From Takakia lepidozioides (Eukaryota; Streptophyta; Takakiopsida; Takakiales; Takakiaceae), in contig CM060733.1 of the NCBI GenBank assembly GCA_030704615.1, positions 27,220,001-27,284,000 on the forward strand: a stretch of DNA of 64,000 nucleotides, given 5' to 3'. The notes beneath the pieces are model-generated. The model was not told where the DNA came from, did no database searches, and was given only the letters and a program-made list of their open reading frames with translations. Made by a program: the position numbers and the translations under genes. Each line of letters starts with the position of its first letter. Within the stretch, counting starts at the first letter, position 1. Positions 1-11,652 of the stretch are shown here, piece by piece.

Positions 1-470
1 CTCCAGGGTGGTGTGCATATTAAGCTGCCTGACATCCAAACACCCGAAGATGCCCAACCTGAGGCTTCTAAGTGGTCCACACAAGTAAGTTTCCTCGGCA
101 TCTTCCCTTCCACCGATTTGTGCGAACTCCTGTTTTCCAGATAAACTGATGCTTAGCCTTCTGCCCAATACTTTAGACCCAAGCCTAAGTTGGTGTTGAA
201 TCATACATCTAGCAGCCTCCATGCACAATGGTCCGATTCAATCTCGAGCTCTCATGCCACCCCATTCTGCTGAGGGTTACGTAGGGTGCAGTAGGTTGTT
301 GTTGAGGTCCGTGAGCCTTCAGAAATGCTTAAAACTCTTGGAATTGTACTCTCCTCCATTGTCGCTTCTTCAAATTTTCAGCTTCTTTTCTATGTAGCTT
401 TCAGCCAGAACTATGTATTCCTTGAACTTCATAAAACACTCCCCATTGCTAAATTTCATGAAAACAGAAC
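1..470 (-). pseudogene. Copia retrotransposon integrase fragment (degenerate)
   Basis: Translating the minus strand in mixed frames gives the Copia integrase core in the expected order: RSDNGGEY (about 365-345), a PQQNGVA-like stretch (about 285-260), 'RTIV..AARCM' (about 235-205), 'YLENR.S.KSVEGK' (about 140-100) and 'KPQVGHLRVFGC' (about 70-30). Each piece needs a different frame and several stops interrupt them, so this is a dead copy. It runs off the left edge of the window, so the reverse transcriptase should lie outside. Seen: the motifs. Known: RSDNGGEY and the VFGC block are hallmarks of Ty1/Copia pol. No LTR is visible here. Confidence 0.75.
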
Positions 471-1047
471 ATCTTACAAGAATAGTCATCCCTACCCTAG
501 ACTACGAAAAAGTTGGGTACCATGTAGTAAAGGAGGGAGGTAACACATAACACCCTGTCTTTGTAGAATAATAGGGAGTGTGAGAACCGCGGTATAATAA
601 CAGCTGAGACATAGAGGGTTAAGTAGTAACACTTCATAATTATGGAGGGAACACTTAGAGAGCCATAAACATCCCACACTTTTGTGGGACCCCATACACA
701 CAGTCTGCCCTGGATAAATGTTACCTCTATAAACGTTAAACTACCATAAATGTTAAAGAAAATTTTACTCCCCTACTTGTGCACACTAGCAAATGTTAAG
801 TGTTATTTGTTAACAAATGTTTACTCCCCTCTTTGTTAATTTGCCCTCCATAAATGTTAAGTGTACCAAAAAGGCTTCACCTAAGAGGAGAAAGTAGTAT
901 AAGTTCCAACTAGATTATGATAAGGCTCCATCTTAAAACATAACCAATCAGAACAGAAAGTAAGTGGGAGGTAATACTAAAGTGAATAGATGAAGCAAGT
1001 GCATACGTATACAACATTTCGAGACTTGATAGCCAAGAGGTTATTTC

Positions 1048-1681
1048 CAGTGTTGGGCGGTTATTTATATTTTTTGCTAACAGGTTACATTGGAACTCAA
1101 TATTGAAATAACCTAGTAGGCCGGTTACTTCAATTTATTGACCTTCTAATATCCTGCTGGTTGCGGTTAAGATTTAAAAAGTAATATGGAATTATAGCTT
1201 AAACTAGTATCAATCATAAATATATTTTCAAGCCTGCACTAGTACAATAGAGCCGGCCTGTAGATATATTTTAGATATACACATGCATCTAGAATTATTA
1301 AATGGATTTCAAAAAATACAATGTCCTATCATAATGTTTCAATGTGCTTCAAAATATGAAGCCCTAGCAAGCTCAATCATGGATTTAGCCAAGGACTCAC
1401 ACCTCATAACCACCACTCATAACCTTAGGTTATTAGACCCAATATATATATTCAATATAACTGTGCACTTAAAAAATACCCAACCGGTTGTCTACATCAA
1501 TTTTTTAAAATTTTGGCCTCCACCGGTTACTATTGGGACTGGTTATTTGTATGCCTACACTCTGCCGGTTCCTAACGGTACCGGTTATTTCAAATTTTCA
1601 TCTCCTGCAGTTATATATATATATAACCGGATAGATAACCAACTGTTATTAGAGACAAGATTAAATAACCGCCCAACATTG
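1048..1681. mobile_element. Non-autonomous hAT element (MITE) with perfect 8-bp TSD
   Basis: The element is 634 bp. The left end reads CAGTGTTGGGCGGTTATTTA (1048-1067); the right end is its inverted copy with one mismatch (1662-1681). It is flanked by an exact 8-bp direct repeat, GTTATTTC, at 1040-1047 and 1682-1689. An 8-bp duplication with CA(A/G)TG-type ends is diagnostic of hAT. The interior is filled with GGTTATT and ACCGGTTA motifs in both orientations, probably subterminal binding sites. A 148-codon open frame (1283-1729) crosses the right end and resembles no transposase; I treat it as chance. Confidence 0.85.
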
Positions 1682-2049
1682 GTTATTTCTGAGATACAAC
1701 GAATGTATGTTCAGCATTTTGAGAATTGACATGCAAGATGTTTTCCAAAGACGAGATCACTTTGTACCCCCAATTCATTTGGCCAGTTTGGGAAGGTCAG
1801 GCAACTCAACACTATGGGAAGAGCCAATCTATGGGGTCATGGGAGGCTTGGAGATGAAGGAAGTGGGTCAATGGGAGTAGACAAATGCACTCTAAGGTGG
1901 TTGGAGTGGCCAATGGGCTTGCAGGTAGGAGTGCATGCGAGTGTAGTTAAATATTCTTGAAATACCTATGCAGTTTTCTTTTTGGTTGTTGATAGGTAGG
2001 CGCACCCACATATGATTAGATAGATGTGTGGTACTAATAAGTTGATTAA

Positions 2050-3011
2050 CCCTTAAGAGCCCGCCATTGGGCAAATTTCACCCCTAAGAAAATAACCTCT
2101 AGTTCGTTAACTTAGGCTACACACCTACCCTATACATCCAAAAAAATGAACCTTACCAAGTTTATCTTGTCTACCATATACATCTACTCAAATTGTGGAA
2201 AAATTCACGGTAAATCATGAGAGATTTGTGTTTTAGTGAGAGGGTTTTTTTTTTTTGGGGGATTTTGTAAAGTATAGAATTTGAGCTTTGACCAAACTAT
2301 TTAGGTGATGGGTGGATTTTTCCTGTTCCTGTCTCCCACATAGAAATGTGATATGTTGTCATAGCCAACTAATGTGGAAGTTTCAAATCAAACAACCTTT
2401 CTTTTTAATAGGGTCCTTTGTATGTGTTTGAGGTGAGGGCAAAATATTTTCCATAGCTTACTAATTCAAAGTGAGCCCTCACAGGAAATCCACTCCTTGA
2501 TAAAAAGATGTTTCACTCAATTGCTATGATGAGGGTGTGACATGTAATACAATACAATAGTGAGCTTAGAAAAAAAGAAACTAGATCCACCGGTACAATC
2601 TACAAATGTGGGCCCCCAAGTGGGCCAAGTTACTTTCTTGCCCACATGCCTGCAAATTACCTATTTCGATAGAGGTTTTCAGCGACTGTTGAAGGGCCAC
2701 CTAGACTTTCAACTTCCATCTGCATATGGCAATTTGACGGCTAAACGTGTGCCAAGTATATCTCACCACGCAGATGGTCAACTCTGCGTGGGCCCACCCC
2801 ATGTTCCAATATTATGACCCCTGCGTTTTCTAGAAAATCTACATGTCAGAGAATTTATTAGAATGTACTGCTTTCAATCTGAGAAGGAGGGCCATGTTGC
2901 CAGAATATTAATTGTAGTTGAAACCATTGAAAAATATTAAAGATCTGCAAAAAATAGAGAAAAAAATTTACTTCCTCAAAACCTGAATCGGGTCTCTTGG
3001 GCCCTTAAGGG
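2050..3011. mobile_element. piggyBac-like non-autonomous element flanked by TTAA
   Basis: The element is 962 bp. Its ends are CCCTTAAGAGCCC (2050-2062) and the inverse of CCCTTAAGGGCCC (2999-3011), 12 of 13 matching. It is bounded on both sides by TTAA (2046-2049 and 3012-3015). TTAA target duplication plus CCC-starting termini is the piggyBac signature. A second diverged, inverted copy of the same sequence begins at a TTAA at 57119, which supports a real mobile family. An 85-codon frame at 2560-2817 has no recognisable domain; no transposase is present. Confidence 0.65.
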
Positions 3012-3743
3012 TTAATAAAAATAAAAGACAACTCACAAACAAAGAGAGAATAGAATACATTACACTTTATTTCATAAGTGTTATTCTCATAATTTTTATG
3101 TAAATGTTAGGCCCCCGCCGCACCGGGCTGTTAGCGTAGAACACCTGCTAACGGTTAGCAGGCCCGTTTTCATAACAGTTGCTCCAACTAACAATATCCC
3201 TGCCACACCAACATTTTAGCTTAACATGTTTTAAGTGCATATTGTTAGTTTTAAACATGCGTTCGCCTGCCCTGCCCGACTTCCTCTCGCCATATTATCG
3301 CGCATCCTTTCTTTTCGCCATAGCCAAAGGAGCGACGAGACAAGACGAGACAAGATCATGAGCTAGGAGCACAATGCTGCACATTACTCAAGGCTTTCAA
3401 TGGCGAATGGGAATGGCGATGGCAGAGAATGGCGTGGGCATCTGCCCAAAAACGGCGCGCCTGTTTAGATTTAGCACTAGGGGCGGGGGTAGTGCTAGAT
3501 TCGCTCTAAAGTAGGAAGGAAGTTTTTAGGATAGATAACTATAGTTATGGCTAAAACATTTTAAACATGTTAGTGCGGCCGCAATTTTCTATGTAGCAGT
3601 AGTTAGTAGGAGTGTAGCAGGCGATAGCAGGCTGGTGCGGGCTACACTAACCCCTTCATAAACTGTTAATGTGTTAACCTTGTCTAAATGTTATTTTTTT
3701 CCTACTCCCGACTGTTAACATTTATCCAGGGCAGACTGTATGT

Positions 3744-4579
3744 CGGAAAAACTCTGTCGCCCTCGATGCATGGACACACTTATCCCAAATATAAGCCTGC
3801 TATCTTCACAGTTATCCAAGTTGGATGTGGGCTTTACTATGTGTCACAGACGTACAACTTTTGGCAGGACGTTGGGAGACCATCTGAAGGTGAAGTTTAT
3901 GTGATCGAAGATTGAATCAATCATATGGACATTGTTGCACACAGATCTTGCTTGGCCTTCTCCCTCTCCCTCTCCTCTCAGACCAAGCTTCAAAATTGAG
4001 TCCAAATCGATGCTTGAACATGTTCTTTGTATGTCAGTCCGTCACTGATCTCCTCCCCTCTCTCATGAACACAGCTGACTATTCCATCCTCCAGTATCTC
4101 AGTGTACACAAACTACACAGACCCACCACCTTGTGCACCCACAATGTAGTCAAAAGTATTTTATATATAAACCCATGGTACAGGTACCTGGAAACCGTAG
4201 TAGCAACAGTACTCTATCTATACAATACCACGACAGCCCCTTATTTTGTTGTGGTTTTCTTTTTCGAAAGGAGAATTAAGGGAAGCATAAGCCCAGAGAC
4301 CTTCTGGCAAAGCCCTCACTGCCCCCTCACTGAGCGGAGCGTTTGCGTCATCACACACTATTCCACTCGTACAATCTCATATACGAACTACACAAAAGAA
4401 TATTGTCGAGCTCTGGAAATTCTGGAAAATGCCAAGGCTGCTCGGAAGTTTCAGAGGTAGACTTCTCTATTTCCACTTGATCATGACTATTCAATTGAGG
4501 ACCCTGCAATGATCGGTCCAGCCTTGTCCACAGTTTCAGACGAACTGTGGGGTACCTCATTGCGTTTGATCACGACGAT
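3744..4579. other. 3' flank of the P450 gene, no gene recognised
   Basis: The stretch between the TIR element and the P450 stop codon contains one long open frame (3912-4460, plus strand), but its translation shows no family motifs. The region most likely holds the 3' UTR and terminator of the minus-strand P450. I see no transposon boundary in it. Confidence 0.4.
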
Positions 4580-6960
4580 TCAGTCATACAAATGGGCAGG
4601 CAACCGTGGCTCTGCAACAGCTTCCAGTGGTTGTACCCTGCCCAGTGTGATTCCGAAGTGTTCAGACATGTCCAAAGTGTTGGGGTCCTGCCCTTTTGGT
4701 AGAGACCAGTTGAAGCTCTGAAGAAGGCGAGCTAATACAAGATGCACCATGAGTAGTCCCAGGGACTGTCCCAGACATCCCCGTCTCCCGGTCCCGAATG
4801 GTATAAGCTGGAAGTGTTGGCCTTTTACATCAATCTCAGAATGCTCCACAAATCTCTCAGGTTCGAACTCGAGGGGTCTCTCCCAGATAGAAGGATCCCG
4901 CCCCATAGCCCACACATTGACGACCAACCGGGTTCTGGGTGGCAGATTGTAACCCGCAACTTGGCATGCCTCGCTAGACTCGTGTGGAAGCAGCAGTGGA
5001 GCGGGGGGGTGGAGGCGGAAGGTCTCCTTCACCACGACATTCAGATACTTCAAATGTGGGAGGTCTGATTCCTGGACAAGCCGACTGGTTCCCACCACAG
5101 CGTCCAGTTCGTCCTGTACGCGCTTCATGGCATCAGGGTGGCGCAGAAGCTCTGTCATAGCCCACTCTGTTGTGACCGAGGATGTGTCCGATCCAGCTTG
5201 CATCAAATTCTACATTCACATATAATTATAAATACACCAACATCAAAGATATGTCTCAGATCATGTAAACCAATTCTACTTCCTAACCCATCTCATATGG
5301 ATTTCCATTCATGAATCAAGAGCAGAGTAACACAATCAATCATGTTGCATCATGGAGACTGCATCCGTACCATTGCAACCACCTGGCGGCCCCCAGAGTC
5401 CCCTGAATTGTGTTCCCTGGCCTCAAATCAGAGTCAGTTCACGAAAAGCAATTCAGAATCTTACCAGGATCACGATTCGTATGGTTTCATCGGAGAGATG
5501 GCCCTTGCCATCTTCCGAAGGCATAGAGAGCAGAACGTCGACAAAGTCGGCAGTTGATCCAGTTTTACTCCCTGTACGACCAGTTGCCGCTTCTCTGTGT
5601 TCGTCAATCACTCGCTTGAAAAAAATGTCAACTTGGCCACTCAGATTCCTTATTGAGGCGTCGACACCTTGTAGCTTTGACACCCACCGTAAGCTGCGAT
5701 TGAGGTCGCCAATAATGAACTTCCCAGACCATCTCAGGAGCTGTTCAATAATACTCTTGAAGCTTTGCGCTTCTTGCTGGCTTTGTACGTCCTTCGTGAA
5801 GTACCTAAAAGTAGGAACCATGGTACAAAAAATCTCGCATCAATTGAAAGTTGGATTGTTTATTCATGAGCTTTGCAGCGTAATGCACATCAATGTCTCT
5901 TACTAAATTTGGTTCTGGGAAAGATTTATATGTTGGACAGAAAATCTAGTCCTTTGAAAAGTTATAAACAAGCGTAGATCATATATCAGGACTGGAGGCA
6001 TGAGTAATAGATTGAGCCGGGACTGAACTGTCAATCGGTACAAACAACATAGGACCTCTCAAGCATTGCACGATTTGATTTTCCTAGTTTGACAGTCTTG
6101 ATTCTTCCACAGACTTCGTCTTGAGTACAACACAGTCCTTTGGACAGCAAATAAATAGCCTGCGTACAGCAACATCTACTTTGGTTCGTTGAAGTGCACA
6201 AAACATTTGGACCTCCCAATCAAATTGCGTAACTTAACTTAAATTCATTTCACTAGAAGACCGCGTAGATCAACTCGCTCTCGAGGGACAATAAAATTCA
6301 GCAATTCCATGTTTGAACAGAAGTGAAATCAAGCTTTTGAGATTACCTTTTGTTCATCAGCATGCGCGTCATGTTGTTAGCACTGAGAGACCACAGCGTG
6401 AAATTAAGGTCCACCACTTTCCCCTCCTGCGACTCCTGAAGGATGATCTTGATTGCGGTCGTTATCTCTTCTGTTCTCCCAGGTTGGAACGAGTCCAAGC
6501 GTTTCTGAGTGAAGAGCTCAAGCAGGCACTGCTTACGCAAATGCTTCCACTCGGCGCCATTAGCCATCACCATCTTGGTATCGGGACTGATTATATTCGA
6601 AACCAAAGCGTCTGGTCGGTTGATAAACACTTGATCGTGGGTCCTCAAAAACTCTCTTGCCATGTCTGGGGAGGATGCAACGACAGTGTGCGTGGTTCCG
6701 AGCCTGAGGTACATCAGCGGCCCAAACTTCTGAGCCAGGTGCGCCAACGACTGGTGCGGCATGTGATCCAAGAGTGGAAGATTGCCTACGATCGGCCATG
6801 GGCGTGGTCCGGGAGGTAGTCCAGATGGCTTTCTCACGAAGAAATAGTGGATTGCTATTGCGCCGAGAATGCTGGCCAACACTAGCAGCCCAACACTGTC
6901 GTGAGCTCCCCAGTTGCTGTGCTGAGGTAGCTGGACGGATGCTTCCACGCTTCCTCTCAT
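4580..6960 (-). CDS. Cytochrome P450 monooxygenase, CYP71 clan (CYP75-like), three exons
   Basis: Exons read as 6960-6347, 5804-5465 and 5209-4580. All introns have GT-AG borders, and the joined frame is 527 residues without a stop, a normal P450 length. An N-terminal membrane anchor lies at about residues 23-41, then the proline hinge LPPGPRPWP (48-56). The I-helix oxygen-binding motif AGSDTS is at 323-328, the K-helix ExxR at 380-383 (ETFR), PERF at 435-438 and the haem loop PFGTGRRGCLG at 455-465 with the haem-ligand Cys463. The protein should be ER-anchored and NADPH-P450-reductase dependent. The 'DVKG..F.LIPFG' context before the haem loop recalls flavonoid 3'-hydroxylases (CYP75), but the 'PLEAV..PRLPAHLY' C-terminus is also common in other A-type families. 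Substrate cannot be assigned. The gene looks intact, and is one of only two such host genes here. Confidence 0.93.
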
Positions 6961-7350
6961 CTCGCTCTCCTCTTACTTTATCCACCTCGATCTCTATCCC
7001 TCTCTCCGCATCAATTTGGATCAATTTCGTGCTCTGCTGTCCACAAACCCTGCGCAATGCCGTACACTGAAGTCTGCAAAGCCACTTCTCAAAATCACGA
7101 GCTGTAATCCACAGCAAAGCAACGGATGTCGAGCTCCCGGGCAGCTCCGCAGCGAAACATCACACCACTTGTACACTCGCTTCTCAAGCGCTGCCCTGCC
7201 TCGCACAGCTTTTATGGCGCCTCTCTGCGGGGCACATGCGGAACTGATGCCATCCGTTGCCGTGCAAGGCCCCTCGTCGGTTCCAGGGACCTTCGGAATG
7301 TGAAGCAACCAACTTATCACAGTGTCGAGATCCCAAGCCCCGAAAAAGCT

Positions 7351-7362
7351 TTTTATATAAAA
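7351..7362 (-). promoter_or_regulatory. Candidate TATA box of the P450 gene
   Basis: Read on the minus strand the sequence is TTTTATATAAAA, about 390 bp upstream of the P450 ATG. It is the best TATA-like site upstream. It would place transcription start near 7320 and give a 5' leader of about 360 nt. No leader intron was identified. Confidence 0.4.
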
Positions 7363-7399
7363 TTAGAGGTAATATAAACAGCCAACTTTCATTGGCGGA

Positions 7400-8330
7400 A
7401 CTGAGTACATTGTCAGGGTGTGTAATCTTGTTCGTGTTGGCATAAGACAAGGTAGCAAGACAAAAATTAAAATTAGGCCGGGACGAATTTTCTCAAGGCC
7501 CACCACCTGCTTTCCTTCCACATAATGAATAGAGGAGCATCTATGTCAAGACGAATCCATCCTTCCACAGGAAGTGGATGAAAGTGGATGAGTGTTAATG
7601 TGTCCGTGCAGGCTTCACTAAATGATGGGGTTTTCTCCGGGGAACTTGGGGAGCCTAAAACTATGAGCATGGGAACACGCACGTGTTGTAATGTACTGCG
7701 ATCGTCTTTGTCGGACGCGTGATGCTCTTGATGGTCTCTCGAATTTGTGGTGACTAACTACTTATAAATAAAGTGAAGGATAAGAGGCAAAATGAGTCAG
7801 ATTTTGTTCACAATGTTAAATCGCAAAGTGGAATGAACACACAAAAATGAGATGCATGTTGCATGAACAAAAAGTTTAGATACATGTCACATGTCTCCAA
7901 GTTTCTTGGGATCACATGACCACCTTGTAGCGCGGACTTTCTGCTTTGGTGCAAACATCATACTTCATTTTTGTCTTCTTGCCACTCTCTGACCAATATG
8001 AGTTCACATGTTAGTTTAAGTTTAGGGTTCACAGGTTTTCGGGAGTTCTCTGTTTTCCTCCTCGTTTAGTTCACTTTATGACGTCTCATTTGCAAGTGTG
8101 CATTGGCATACACCTCCAAAACCATCGACTCAAAAAGAATGAGGTGGCCATGTGCAGCCATGCATGTTGTACCATATCACTTTATTTTCAAATTTTTGTT
8201 TGTTTTTCTGATTGCTTGTTCTTCATTTGGTTCATTGATGGAACTGTCCGCTAGACATGTGCGACCCTGTGTACCACCCCGAAACGCCAACACACACTTA
8301 TTCTGCAGTGTTTAATTTTTTTTTATCCCT
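7400..8330. other. Intergenic, no gene recognised
   Basis: Upstream flank of the P450. Short open frames only, none with family motifs, and no transposon termini recognised. Confidence 0.4.
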
Positions 8331-8332
8331 AG

Positions 8333-8700
8333 TTTTGACAGGCTGAAAGACATATGTACGTTAATGCATACTTGTTGTGCAATAGCATAATCGGATTTTT
8401 TTTAATTATTTTTTTTTTAATCTGGTTTTGACATGGTCTGGAAAGCAATCGTGCATTAACGATTGCTTTGCAGCAGTCCAACCGGTTTTTTTTGTTTTTG
8501 TTTTTTTTTTGTCTTTGTTTTGTTTTGACGGGGGCCGGAAAACAACTGCGTTAAACGCACGCTTGCTTCCAATAGCCCAATGGGAAAAAAAAACAAAAAA
8601 CAAAAAACAAAAACACAAAAAAAAAACAAACAGTTTTAACAAGGATTGGAAAATAAGTGTGCGTCAACACACACTTCAGCAACCCAATATCTCTCCCAAC
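8333..8700. repeat. Four-unit degenerate tandem repeat with palindromic cores
   Basis: Units begin with TTTTGAC/TTTTAAC at 8333, 8426, 8523 and 8634 (spacing 93-111 bp). Each continues with a TCTGGAAA-like box, a central imperfect palindrome, a GCA-CCCAA-like box and a homopolymer-rich T or A tract. The palindrome of unit 2 pairs AAGCAATCG (8443-8451) with CGATTGCTT (8460-8468). Units 3 and 4 have palindromes at the same place with different bases (TGCGTTAAACGCA; AAGTGTG...CACACTT). The function is unknown. Confidence 0.55.
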
Positions 8701-10110
8701 GTTTTACATCCACGAATTATTTACTTCTTTTGTGCTGTAAATTCATGAGGTGAAATTTTCTTGCCAAAAAATTTTGTTTCAAAGTTGCTGGATGGAATCT
8801 TTAGTGTACAACAAGTATGTAGCATCCATCCATTTTTCCCTAAAATGTCGGGACTTGTGCAGGCGGCGAACTGAAGGCAAGCAGGCTCGAGAGTCTTCCA
8901 CAAGCTGGACATGGTTGCTCTCAGTCTCTGGGCATAGAAGTATGACAGCTAGAGTTTAAGATTTCGACTGTATTAATGGTGGAAGCTCTTGCCATGGGAG
9001 TTGGCACAGTTTTGGGGTAGTGTGGCTAGATGTTGTGACAGGGGGAACGATGGCAATACGAAGGGAATGAAAAGACGGCGATGGGGATTTAAGCCAGGAA
9101 TAGAGAGTAGATGAGGGCTTTTTGGCTGGTAAAAGATGAAATGGGAAGCTGAGAGGAAAGAAGAAAAAGAGGGGATGGTTCCAGGTGCTCAAGTTGATTC
9201 CAGAAGAGACTATGTATGACTCGGTTATTCATCTTCTTTGGGGTTAATCTTACCTGGAGTATATTGATACATGGATAACTGACTTTCCACTGATCCTCAC
9301 CCATTCATTTCTGATGTTTATTATCCATTTTTTAATGTAGGATTTGTGGTTTAGCTCTAGGAATTATGTGTCACCTCTGAACTACTCTTTTCACTTTGCA
9401 TTGCACAATAGAGTACAACATCTTAGTAGCATTTCTCTATGATGGTTATGCAGCCCTAAGTCTCCTTATTGTGCGACCTTGCATTTTTCTAAGGATAAAT
9501 CCTCAAGTGACATAAGTCATAGAAGCATAATCTAGAGTATTTGGTCCCTGCTCATAGTGAGAGAAAAATGTTGGGGTTGGGGAGAGACAATGAGTTCATG
9601 AGCTTTAGGCCAGATAGGCATCCACCATATGAAGAAATTTGGGAAGGTGATAGAGGATATCCATGTGGTGCTTGCATTTGAAGACTAACCATGGGCAGCC
9701 TTTTTCCTGGGTGGTTTTTCTGAAGAATGTTTCAGGACGAAGTTGTAGTATGCAATCATGAATAAAGATTTTGCATCACGAAATGGTGTCACTAAGAATC
9801 ATGTCTGTGTTTTCTTCTTCCGCTACAACATAGGCAGGATCGTGTAAGAACCTCTGATCATGAACACTAGGTCATGGGTAGGATCTATGAGCGCCCATAT
9901 TTTCACACCACACCTTCCTCCAATCGGTTTTTCTATTTTTCCATATACTCGGGAATAGGGTCATACGGTTCAGATACCATCCACGGTTATAGGGTGTTTT
10001 TTACTATTCTTGAATCATCTTCCAGCTCAAGCACCACGAATCTTGTTTTGTTGTAGGCTCACCGCTCGCAGGCTCACGCGAGTCTGCTCACCAAATAGCA
10101 ATTCTGTCAT
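8701..10110. other. Intergenic, no gene recognised
   Basis: About 1.4 kb without a recognisable reading frame or repeat terminus. Short open frames on both strands lack family motifs. Confidence 0.35.
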
Positions 10111-10113
10111 TAT

Positions 10114-10385
10114 ATGCACCTAGGATCTTTCATGAGTCAACTTCTTGACTCATCAATCCCAATTCTCACATCGCAAAGACGATCAGTAGAGATCATTTCT
10201 AACAAGCAAACGACCGCTCCAAGGAAGAAGGTCGTGAAACTAGAAGCAACTAACTTGAAGGACGAAGGTGAGGAGAAAAAGTGTGGCGGTTCATGGAAGG
10301 TTCATGGAAGGATCATTGGGTTATTCATTTGCTAATGTTACGTGGCGAGATGCCAGATGTATTTTCCGCTTCACCAAAACAAGGT
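10114..10385 (+). pseudogene. Harbinger-type Myb/SANT-like protein fragment
   Basis: The first frame has a basic linker (RKKVVKLE..) and an acidic stretch 'KDEGEE'. After a frameshift near 10270 a second frame gives 'VIHLLMLRGEMPDVFSASPK' (about 10318-10377). This resembles the start of a trihelix or Myb-like DNA-binding domain of the kind encoded by the accessory ORF of PIF/Harbinger elements. Stops follow at once and no transposase lies nearby. A better preserved member of this protein type is at 26.0-26.6 kb. The assignment rests on a short stretch. Confidence 0.4.
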
Positions 10386-11652
10386 GAGTGTCGATACATC
10401 CAGCCACGATAGGATTTGTTCTTTGTGACTCGCTTATAACCGACTACGTGACACTGACTGGCACCGTCGAGAAGATTGTCTGGACTTGAGGCCCTTTGCG
10501 ATTAATGGATCATATGACACATATGTCTTTTTAGTTCTGCGATATGAAAGGGTTACAAGAGTAATGTAAAACCAGATCTTGAATTCAGGGCTTTAAGTTT
10601 TAGTTTGATGTACACATAGGTAGGACTAATCTAACCCAAAACTCTTCATGTCATTGGCTGGAGACCAATTGATTTAAGCCATGTTGTGACACACCGTAAA
10701 GACGATGCCCACGGAGCACTGCAAATTGACATGAGACCATGACACCATGATTGCATAAGAAAGTGAGCCAGAAAAAGAGCCAGGAAGTGTGTACATGTTC
10801 TGAACTTTGAACACATAATAGCCAGGATGTGTACATACCTTGTCCATTGATTGTGGTGAAGAAAAAAGGGTTGAATTTTTGGTAAACGATATGAAATACA
10901 TATTAAGATAAAGTCGAATTGGTGAAGGAGGTAAGAACCAGGGGCTGCATTTAGGATAAATGATTTGAGATTGATACTAAGAGAAAAAATTCTTGAAGGA
11001 CAATAACAATACATGGTAACACAAATATCTTTCCATTGGTTGTGGCAAAGAACCAAGCTTGGCTGAATCAATAGCAAATGATTATGAGTTCTAAATTCTG
11101 TGTTCTGAATTTGGGTTCCACATCATGAATGTACTATGTTTAGTTTGAGGACTCGAGGCTCTGGTTGGTTAATGAATCGCTAGGATGATTATGTGTCTCT
11201 TCAATGTGAGATGAAAGGGCAAGACTTTCATCATGATTTGTCTGGTTGTAAGAAACAGGGGTTGAGCAATTTAGGGCCCGGTGATTGCAGCCTACAGTGT
11301 CCATTTTTTGCTGTCACAACACTGGTTTTTCCAGACATAGAATAATGGTAAATTATCATACTCCTACATGACAATGCCATCAATAAAAATGGACTAACAT
11401 ATAGAGGCTCATCTACATATACTCACACTTTTAAATCTCATTATCAAAAACCAATATCTCTAGGTATTACGGACTTTTAAAAAGTCCATAAGGAATTGGA
11501 CAATCACAGTCTATAAAAAAAGACGTTATGGACTTTTTTTAATATAGGAGTTAAAACAAAGTCAAGAAAAAGGGAACTTGCTTTGGAGAATGAGGAATCT
11601 GGAATGAAAAATATCATTCAAAAATATGAAGTTATTCGTGTACTATTTTGAG
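10386..11652. other. Intergenic, no gene recognised
   Basis: AT-rich. A block near 10840-10880 is loosely repeated near 11035-11075 ('TTG.TTGTGG..AAGAA'). Near 11467-11535 the word GGACTTTTTAAAAAGTCC-like occurs as a small palindrome and is partly repeated downstream. No coding family was recognised. Confidence 0.3.

Larger units (their letters stand above)
696..3743. mobile_element. 3-kb terminal-inverted-repeat element with subterminal AAATGTTAA repeats
   Basis: The 28 bp at 696-723 and the reverse complement of 3716-3743 agree at 27 positions; the core is CAGTCTGCCCTGGATAAATG. Just inside both ends the motif AAATGTTAA/TTAACATTT recurs (720-860 and 3660-3720), as in subterminal transposase-binding repeats. 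No transposase reading frame is present, so the element is non-autonomous or decayed. I could not find a convincing target-site duplication, so the superfamily is unassigned. A hAT MITE and a piggyBac-like element are nested inside. The rest of the interior (1690-2045, 3016-3650) shows no gene. Confidence 0.55.

Noticed and set aside
1283-1729. 148-codon open frame inside the hAT MITE
   Set aside because: It crosses the element's right terminus and target duplication and has no transposase motif; chance frame in repeat-rich DNA.
3912-4460. 182-codon plus-strand frame downstream of the P450
   Set aside because: No recognisable domain; lies in the presumed 3' flank of the P450.
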